From: Kluyveromyces lactis
Taxonomy: Eukaryota; Ascomycota; Saccharomycetes; Saccharomycetales; Saccharomycetaceae
NCBI RefSeq assembly: GCF_000002515.2
Contig: NC_006040.1
Coordinates: forward strand, 1,054,001 to 1,118,000
Direction: 5' to 3'
Length of the DNA: 64,000 nucleotides
Shown here: positions 57,951-64,000 of the stretch, piece by piece
How the letters are laid out: each line of letters starts with the position of its first letter
Position numbering within the stretch: position 1 is the first letter of the stretch
Position numbers and translations under genes: made by a program
The notes under the pieces: model-generated
What the model was told of the DNA's origin: nothing
Database searches by the model: none
What the model saw: the letters and a program-made list of their open reading frames with translations, nothing else

Positions 57951-58985
57951 ATGTCTAACCCACTACAGGTCATTGATATATCCGAACCCCAGGAGAAGAC
58001 AGTCCCTGCTTTGTTGAAAGCAGCGACTGAACAGGGTTTCTTGTTTGTCGATGGTCATGATTTCACTCAGGAAGAGGTAAATCAACTGTTTGATCTATCG
58101 AAACAATTCTTCACTAACACCGAGCATGAAGAAAAGAAGAAATATGCTATAAAGAGTAACAATATTGGTTACACTGATTTCAGCAACGAACAACTAGATC
58201 CAAGAAAGGCTAGAGACTTCAAGGAAGGTTACAACTTCGGTTATGCTAACTTCAAGACCGGTGAATACAATTTGTCTGAAGACTATTTCTACAAAAGAAG
58301 TGACAAGAACGATCCGTCGGAGAATCCCGTACCTTCTTTATTCAAACAGAATGAAGCCTTGACTGTTCCAACAATGCAAAAATTACATAAAACGGCCACC
58401 GAAATTCTCAGGTTGATCGCCATTGCATTGGGCATCGAGGATGAAGATTTCTTTACTGCCAGACATAGTCCAGATGAACCAAGCGGTAGTGTCTTTAGAA
58501 TGTTACGCTACCCGTTGATCAGAGACGATGGTTTGACGGATGAGGAAACAAAATACGACCCTACCATTAGAGCCGGGGCTCATACCGATTACGGAGCTCT
58601 AACGCTATTATTTCAGCGTGAAGATCAGCAAGGCTTGGAATTGCAAATGGATAAAGATTCTGACGATAGTTGGGCTAAAGTTCCATATGTTGCCTCCAAA
58701 CATGAGGGTAAGGCCCCACCATTGGTGGTAAATTTCGGAGATTTATTGTCATACTGGACCAACGGTGTGCTAAGAAGTACAGTCCACAGAGTCAAATTCT
58801 CTCCAGGTGAAACTAGAACCTCTGATCGTTACTCAATTGTGTTCTTCGTACATCCGGCAAATAAGACCACCTTGGATCCTGTGCCAAGTGATCTTGTAAA
58901 GAAAGCGGGCAATGGTCAAAATCCTCCAGCTATCACTGCATTGGACCACCTAAAAGAAAGATTAGCCGATACTTACAGCTGGTAA
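57951..58985 (+). CDS. 2-oxoglutarate/Fe(II)-dependent oxygenase, isopenicillin-N-synthase-like
   Basis: 344-residue non-heme iron oxygenase with the IPNS N-terminal DIOX_N region (QVIDISEP, LLKAATEQGFLFVDGHD) and the double-stranded beta-helix. Metal ligands are visible as H and D in AGAHTDYGALTLLFQ (about 212-215) and the distal H in STVHRVKFSPGE (about 278); the 2-oxoglutarate/substrate-binding R-x-S is DRYSIVFFVHP. All key residues are present. The substrate is unknown; relatives in fungi act on small metabolites, and I recall no close S. cerevisiae counterpart. It has its own TATA box and 593 bp of upstream space, so it is independently transcribed. Confidence 0.88.
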   Translation: MSNPLQVIDISEPQEKTVPALLKAATEQGFLFVDGHDFTQEEVNQLFDLSKQFFTNTEHEEKKKYAIKSNNIGYTDFSNEQLDPRKARDFKEGYNFGYANFKTGEYNLSEDYFYKRSDKNDPSENPVPSLFKQNEALTVPTMQKLHKTATEILRLIAIALGIEDEDFFTARHSPDEPSGSVFRMLRYPLIRDDGLTDEETKYDPTIRAGAHTDYGALTLLFQREDQQGLELQMDKDSDDSWAKVPYVASKHEGKAPPLVVNFGDLLSYWTNGVLRSTVHRVKFSPGETRTSDRYSIVFFVHPANKTTLDPVPSDLVKKAGNGQNPPAITALDHLKERLADTYSW

Positions 58986-59371
58986 ACTTGATTTCGCATC
59001 GTTTTGGAGCTCATCGCTTGTAATTTATTTATCTATAGATGTTGAACTGTGTAAACTAAATACCGGTTAACTTGAATGATTAATATCAACCTATTAACCG
59101 TCTCTTAAGTAGAGACAAGATATCTAGACCCTTGGACACGGCTGTTTTCTCTCTTTAAAGGTGTGTTTTGTTGTCATATGACTAATTTCTCTTGATAGTG
59201 TCAAAATGAAAATGCCAGTAATTCGATATCAATTAAAAGGATGAAATAACAAACTTCATCTTTTAACAGATACTAAGGGATCATTAGTCGGATTTGAAGG
59301 TACCAGGGTATATATATCTATCGAATTCTGATAGACACTGCAATCCTTTTCTTCATAACTAATTGCTAATA
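58986..59371. promoter_or_regulatory. QNS1 promoter and oxygenase 3' flank
   Basis: 386 bp. TATATATA at 59309-59316, about 60 bp before the QNS1 start. A small inverted repeat GTCTCT/AGAGAC lies at 59100-59116. No gene. Confidence 0.45.
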
Positions 59372-61516
59372 ATGTCACAATTGATTACTGTTGCTACGTG
59401 TAATTTGAACCAATGGGCACTTGATTTTGAAGGCAATAGAGACAGGATCTTTGAATCGATTAAGATTGCCAAGGAAAGAGGTGCAAAACTCCGTGTGGGT
59501 CCTGAATTAGAAATCACAGGTTATGGCTGTTTAGACCACTTCTTAGAAGATGATGTTTTCTTACATTCGTGGGAAATGTATGGCCAAATCATCAAACGTC
59601 CAGAAACTCATGGTATCTTATTGGACATCGGTATGCCTGTAATGCATAGGAATGTCCGTTACAACTGTCGTATATTGTCTCTAGACGGTAAGATTCTTTT
59701 CATAAGACCCAAGATTTGGCTTGCTAACGATGGTAATTACAGAGAGATGAGATTTTTCACCCCTTGGATGAAAGCTGCTCATACTGAGGAATATTTGTTA
59801 CCTCCCATGATCCAAAAGTTGACTGGACAGTACCGCATTCCGTTTGGTGATGCTGTAATTAGTACGTTAGATACTTGCATTGGTGCAGAGACATGCGAGG
59901 AACTTTTCACCCCACAATCACCACATATTGCTATGTCGTTAGATGGTGTTGAAATATTTACAAACTCATCGGGTTCCCATCATGAGTTGAGAAAGTTGGA
60001 TAAGAGATTGGATTTGATTATGAGCGCAACTAGAAGATGCGGTGGTGTTTATTTATATGCCAACCAACGTGGTTGTGATGGTGACAGGTTATACTATGAT
60101 GGTTGTGCATTGATTTGTGTTAATGGTAGTATTGTGGCACAAGGGTCTCAATTCTGTTTGAAGGACGTTGAAGTCGTCACTGCTACCGTTGACTTGGAAC
60201 AAGTGAGAAGCTACCGTAGTACAGTTATGTCTAGAGGTCTGCAAGCTTCTTTGACTGAAACGAAATTCAAGAGAATTGATGTCGAGGTTGAACTAGCAAC
60301 TTTGGATGACAGATTTGATTCTACACTTGTTCCAGAGAAACCAAGAAAAGCTTTCTACCACATTCCATCTGAAGAGATTGCATTAGGTCCTGCCTGTTGG
60401 TTATGGGACTATCTCAGACGTTGTAATGGTACCGGTTATTTCTTACCATTATCAGGTGGGATTGATTCATGTGCTACAGCTGTTATCGTTCACTCTATGT
60501 GTCGCTTGGTGGTTAAAGAGGCTGCCGAAGGTAATCAACAGGTAATAAAGGATGTTCGTAGGTTGGCACGTATGAATGATGAGTGGATTCCTAAAACCCC
60601 TCAAGAATTAGCCAATAAAATCTTTAATACATGCTTCATGGGTACTGAAAACTCTTCTAAAGAGACTAGATCGAGAGCCAAAAAACTTGCTGAACACATT
60701 GGTGCCTATCACGTTGATTTGAACATGGATTCGTTGGTTTCAAGTATGGTGACATTATTTGAGGTTACCACAGGGAAAAGACCCATTTTCAAGATATTTG
60801 GCGGGTCGCAAACTGAGAATTTGGCCTTACAAAATATTCAAGCTCGTTTAAGAATGGTCCTCGCTTACTTGTTCGCTCAGTTGTTACCTTGGGTTCGTTC
60901 CATTCCTAACGCAGGGGGACTCTTAGTGTTAGGCAGTGCCAACGTTGATGAATGTCTAAGGGGTTATTTGACCAAGTATGACTGCTCATCTGCTGATATC
61001 AACCCAATCGGAGGAATTTCGAAAACAGATTTGAAGAAATTCATCGCGTATGCATCGAAAGAGTTCGACTTGCCAATTCTCGAGGAATTCTTAAATGCAA
61101 CCCCAACTGCGGAATTGGAACCAATCACCAAAAACTACGTTCAGTCTGATGAAATTGACATGGGGATGACCTATGAAGAACTATCCGTCTTCGGTTATCT
61201 ACGTAAAGTGGAAAAATGCGGTCCCTTCTCAATGTACTTGAAGCTCTTGCATGAATGGACGCCAAAATTAACTCCAGCTCAGGTCGCGGAGAAGGTGAAG
61301 AAGTTTTTCTTCTTCTATGCTATCAATAGACACAAGCAAACGGTGTTAACCCCAAGTTACCATGCAGAACAGTATTCTCCAGATGACAATCGTTTTGATC
61401 TAAGACCATTTTTGATCAACCCTCGTTTCCCGTGGGCATTCAAAAAAATTGACGACGCTGTTGCTCAAAGCGAAGGTACCTTGAGCGGTGCCCTGGACGT
61501 AATGACTGTTGAATGA
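59372..61516 (+). CDS. QNS1: Glutamine-dependent NAD+ synthetase
   Basis: Last step of NAD+ synthesis: amidates nicotinic acid adenine dinucleotide using glutamine. From the Met at 59372 ([22 protein letters not shown]) the product has 714 residues, as in S. cerevisiae (YHR074W); an ATG three codons upstream is ignored. The N-terminal nitrilase-type glutaminase has the triad E45, K114, C175. The synthetase domain has the PP-loop SGGIDS at 361-366. Conserved C-terminal segments are [24 protein letters not shown] and [30 protein letters not shown]. Convergent with PPE1, the same neighbour as in S. cerevisiae. Confidence 0.98.
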   Translation: MSQLITVATCNLNQWALDFEGNRDRIFESIKIAKERGAKLRVGPELEITGYGCLDHFLEDDVFLHSWEMYGQIIKRPETHGILLDIGMPVMHRNVRYNCRILSLDGKILFIRPKIWLANDGNYREMRFFTPWMKAAHTEEYLLPPMIQKLTGQYRIPFGDAVISTLDTCIGAETCEELFTPQSPHIAMSLDGVEIFTNSSGSHHELRKLDKRLDLIMSATRRCGGVYLYANQRGCDGDRLYYDGCALICVNGSIVAQGSQFCLKDVEVVTATVDLEQVRSYRSTVMSRGLQASLTETKFKRIDVEVELATLDDRFDSTLVPEKPRKAFYHIPSEEIALGPACWLWDYLRRCNGTGYFLPLSGGIDSCATAVIVHSMCRLVVKEAAEGNQQVIKDVRRLARMNDEWIPKTPQELANKIFNTCFMGTENSSKETRSRAKKLAEHIGAYHVDLNMDSLVSSMVTLFEVTTGKRPIFKIFGGSQTENLALQNIQARLRMVLAYLFAQLLPWVRSIPNAGGLLVLGSANVDECLRGYLTKYDCSSADINPIGGISKTDLKKFIAYASKEFDLPILEEFLNATPTAELEPITKNYVQSDEIDMGMTYEELSVFGYLRKVEKCGPFSMYLKLLHEWTPKLTPAQVAEKVKKFFFFYAINRHKQTVLTPSYHAEQYSPDDNRFDLRPFLINPRFPWAFKKIDDAVAQSEGTLSGALDVMTVE

Positions 61517-61548
61517 TTTCACTCTTTACATACAGACTCTTATGCAGT

Positions 61549-61570
61549 AATATATATATATATATATATA
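61549..61570. repeat. (TA)n microsatellite between QNS1 and PPE1
   Basis: At least ten TA dinucleotides in the short convergent intergenic region. Likely part of the 3'-end signals and length-variable. Confidence 0.9.
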
Positions 61571-61640
61571 CATATGATACGATTATGACAGTCAATTCCT
61601 TCAAATGTTATTTACTCATGACAGAGTACCAAGGCAAACA

Positions 61641-62828
61641 TCACTCAACAGTCTTTTTTCCCTCTAAGGTCTTATTTTGAGAGCTGCCCCAATTCGTTTT
61701 AATTGTAACGTTCCTATTATCACTACGTTTCCAAAAATCCACTAGAGAAATAGCTGCCTTTTTGGGAACGTCCTCTTGAATGAAATGTCCAGAATCCTGG
61801 AACACAATTAGCTGGTACTTACCTTGCATTTGGCCAACAATTAGTTCCTTATCCAAATTATCATTGCCTGCTAAGATGAGAAGTTTACTGGTTGGAAGTG
61901 ATACGAATTTGGCAGATAATCCATCGAACCAAGAATCCCAATATGGCTTGAATGATGCAAGATTCGTTATCCGTACAACTTTGCCTGATTTTGCCTTATG
62001 GAATAGCGCTGGAACAGAGATCTCTGCACTTTCTTTCAGTTTAGAATAGTTATGAGATTGATACCAATCTACTGCTTCTTTAGCAGAACCAAAGACATTG
62101 GGAGTGACAGAAAGGAAATGATCTACCTTAGTCAACACAAACTTTGCCATCTCTTCGACAATATCTAGCATGGCCAATCCTGTGGTATGTCTCTTGATGT
62201 ATTCTGGTAAATGCTCATACAGATTGGCACAAACGCTTCCTCCGAGACTATGTCCTACTAGGATCAACGAGAGTTTTGATTGTTTGCAAGCTTTGAGGTA
62301 GTTTTCATAGAACCATACTATCAGTTCTACAAAATCAGTTACAAAATCATTCAAATAATAGGTAACATCAGTTGGATCCAACGGTTTAGTTTCACCGTGG
62401 CCTCTAGCATCAAATGAAAAGAAGCCAAAATTCGTTCCGAGATCTTCTTTTAGGGTTTTCGCCAAAGGTGCGAAAGTTAGCCCAGTAGAACCAGCACCAT
62501 GATGAGCCAGAAATATTGGGATTGATGACAGGTCTGAACTGTTGACCTCTGGAACCTGGAAGTATGTATTGAACGTGAAATTTCTATTAGGTAGACTGAC
62601 AGTCTCGTTCTTGGCAAAAAACTCAGTCCATCTAGGGAACCCTGTATCCTCCATATTCTCAGCTTTCGTTTCACTTGAAACACCTAACCCAGGGTTCTTA
62701 ACGACAGGCAATTCTGTAATCGTATCTTCTTCTCCATTTCCTTCAGGTGCCGTATCGAAGGCATGGATCATCTTTCCAGCATTTTCGAATTCCTTTAATA
62801 ACGCTTCCCTTTGAAGATTACCAGACAT
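61641..62828 (-). CDS. PPE1: Protein phosphatase methylesterase Ppe1
   Basis: Removes the C-terminal methyl ester from PP2A-type catalytic subunits (PME-1 family); in yeast it has also been linked to the mitochondrial ribosome. 395 residues (400 in S. cerevisiae, YHR075C). Alpha/beta-hydrolase fold: oxyanion-hole stretch FLAHHGAGS (107-114), FDARGHGET, nucleophile S194 in LVGHSLGGSV, DIVE at about 225 and the late catalytic His in FQDSGHFIQED. Acidic, poorly conserved residues 28-65 precede the domain. A TCACGTGA element lies at 63053-63060, 225 bp upstream. Confidence 0.96.
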   Translation of the reverse strand: MSGNLQREALLKEFENAGKMIHAFDTAPEGNGEEDTITELPVVKNPGLGVSSETKAENMEDTGFPRWTEFFAKNETVSLPNRNFTFNTYFQVPEVNSSDLSSIPIFLAHHGAGSTGLTFAPLAKTLKEDLGTNFGFFSFDARGHGETKPLDPTDVTYYLNDFVTDFVELIVWFYENYLKACKQSKLSLILVGHSLGGSVCANLYEHLPEYIKRHTTGLAMLDIVEEMAKFVLTKVDHFLSVTPNVFGSAKEAVDWYQSHNYSKLKESAEISVPALFHKAKSGKVVRITNLASFKPYWDSWFDGLSAKFVSLPTSKLLILAGNDNLDKELIVGQMQGKYQLIVFQDSGHFIQEDVPKKAAISLVDFWKRSDNRNVTIKTNWGSSQNKTLEGKKTVE

Positions 62829-63228
62829 AATTATATATCTCTGTTCTTTTTTGATTGTATTTAATAAGCCACTATTTGAAGAATTTAGTTCATATGACGT
62901 ACACTATGCGAAGCTGATTGAAGATGGCAGCAATTTAAACAATTGGATAATGGATCAGGCATACCCTGCAGCTTAAGAACTGGTTATTAAAGGACTCCAA
63001 CAGATATCTCATTAAAGGAATAGCCGTAAGATTCCGAAAATAGCCTCCAGTATCACGTGATGAAACAGACAAATGCTACTCATAGCCGTGGAGGCACGTT
63101 CCTGATGTATTGGTGCCTCAGTCTCTTGATTTGTATTCAAATGTGGCACTTCTCAATTTTGAATGCGACTCATGGTAATCGCTTTTATTGAAATATACAT
63201 AACTACGTGATTTGGTACAAACCATATT
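62829..63228. promoter_or_regulatory. PPE1 promoter with Cbf1-type site; aminopeptidase 3' flank
   Basis: 400 bp. TCACGTGA at 63053-63060. Nothing else recognised. Confidence 0.45.
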
Positions 63229-64000
63229 TCATATTTTAAAGTACTCTTTGACCAAGGATAAGTTTGTTTCGAAGTACCTGGTGTTTTTCTCAATTCTTTC
63301 CAACGTTTGTCTAACACCTCTGTCGAAACCTTCCATGTTCTTATCAGCGAAGAACAGTTCATAATCTGTCTTGACATCTTCGCCCATCAAATCTTTCATT
63401 GAAAATCTCAAAAACCTATCGATAACAACTGTGTTAATCGCTAATCTCTCATGCAATTTGACGTAATTGGTTTTGATAAAGTTCCAGAGTTTCGTCCGGA
63501 TAGCGTAATTGGACCCGAGGGAGGTCGCTAGGAACTGAACGTCCATAGGTTCAATAATTAATAGTAGATTTAGGACGGTATCGAATAATTCCGCATTTTT
63601 AATCTTACCCAAGGCCGTCAACAAACTTTCCTTGTAAACTAATGTTGATGTATTCAATTCCTCTAGGATAGTCTTTAGTGTTTCCTTTGTTGTGTCCGGC
63701 TGGGACAAAATTATTTGCAATAAAACGTTTCTAAAGACCGGAGAATAAGATTTCGATTCAAACATTTCTCTACATTTGGCAACAGTTTCAGGATGAGAGG
63801 CAGTACCAGCACCAAGAGCCATCAATTCAAAGAACTGGTTGCTTAGGAAATTATCGGGATTTTTACTGAAAGAATTTGTTTTCTGCTGGTCTAGAAATTC
63901 CAATAGCTTTTCGATGGATGGTTGAATTAAATCCAGAGTGAAATTATCCAACGCCTTTTTCACTGCTTTATCAGAGGATAAAAGTGATTTCATCCTGTTT
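63229..64000 (-). CDS. M1-family aminopeptidase, C-terminal part (Ape2/Aap1 type), cut by the window
   Basis: The frame is open to the right edge, so only the last about 256 residues are seen and the start lies beyond 64000; the internal Met at 63993 should not be taken as the start. The visible part is the helical ERAP1-C-like domain: repeated helices, then PMDVQFLATSLGSNYAIRTKLWNFIKTNYVKLHERL and the terminal FFADKNMEGFDRGVRQTLERIEKNTRYFETN, as in fungal Ape2/Aap1. The zinc site HEXXH lies in the missing part. Of S. cerevisiae Aap1 (YHR047C) and Ape2 (YKL157W), I cannot say which is closer. Confidence 0.8.
   Translation of the reverse strand, partial: NRMKSLLSSDKAVKKALDNFTLDLIQPSIEKLLEFLDQQKTNSFSKNPDNFLSNQFFELMALGAGTASHPETVAKCREMFESKSYSPVFRNVLLQIILSQPDTTKETLKTILEELNTSTLVYKESLLTALGKIKNAELFDTVLNLLLIIEPMDVQFLATSLGSNYAIRTKLWNFIKTNYVKLHERLAINTVVIDRFLRFSMKDLMGEDVKTDYELFFADKNMEGFDRGVRQTLERIEKNTRYFETNLSLVKEYFKI

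Overview
The window is nuclear DNA of a budding yeast, almost certainly Kluyveromyces lactis or a very close relative. The strongest pointer is the gene at 22011-24608. Its protein, 865 residues from the chosen Met, matches the K. lactis galactose/lactose regulator Lac9 (the Gal4 orthologue) as I remember it, including the poly-Asn run and the Zn2Cys6 finger at Cys95-Cys122. Introns are few and have yeast consensus sites (GTATGT, TACTAAC). Promoters carry TATA boxes, dA:dT tracts and Reb1-, Rap1- and Cbf1-type sites. I saw no tRNA, rRNA, transposon, LTR, virus-like element or CRISPR array.

Gene order is that of a yeast that did not go through the whole-genome duplication: one chromosome interleaves what are two paralogous regions in Saccharomyces cerevisiae. 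Block 1 (1-7.8 kb): FAP7 and CDC36 (YDL166C-165W), MSS51, COX24 and HMX1 (YLR203C-205C), then CDC9 (YDL164C). An unassigned mitochondrial-type membrane protein gene follows. Block 2 (9.5-55.7 kb) interleaves YPL249-240 with YMR194-186: RPL36, MRPL24, GYP5, LAC9/GAL4, SGS1, GCV2, YPL247C, MRPS17, RBD2, YPL245W, HUT1, SRP68, YMR187C, IQG1, CIN2, HSP82. Block 3 (56-64 kb): an L-asparaginase gene, a 2-oxoglutarate/Fe(II) oxygenase gene with no S. cerevisiae counterpart I recognise, QNS1 and PPE1 (YHR074W-075C), and the 3' part of an M1 aminopeptidase gene that runs off the window.

Genes foreign to this ancestral order stand out. Between GYP5 and LAC9, which are neighbours in S. cerevisiae, lie a Hol1-type drug:H+ antiporter, a fungal amidase and a Zn2Cys6 regulator. 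The shared transporter/amidase promoter and the regulator's own promoter both carry repeated copies of ACCTCGATTA, so these three genes look like a small self-regulated uptake-and-catabolism cluster. A SEO1-type permease gene sits between SGS1 and GCV2.

Other points: a Reb1-Cbf1-Reb1 near-palindrome between LAC9 and SGS1; long perfect inverted repeats inside the coding sequences of COX24, the YPL247C orthologue and the asparaginase gene; a MARCH5-like RING-CH signature in the YMR187C orthologue; and a bacterial-looking DUF2075/Schlafen-type helicase domain in the YPL245W orthologue. Most other genes are housekeeping: mitochondrial translation and COX1 expression (MSS51, COX24, MRPL24, MRPS17), DNA replication and repair (CDC9, SGS1), secretion (SRP68, GYP5, HUT1), cytoskeleton and cytokinesis (CIN2, IQG1), chaperone (HSP82), and nitrogen, one-carbon and NAD metabolism (asparaginase, GCV2, QNS1).
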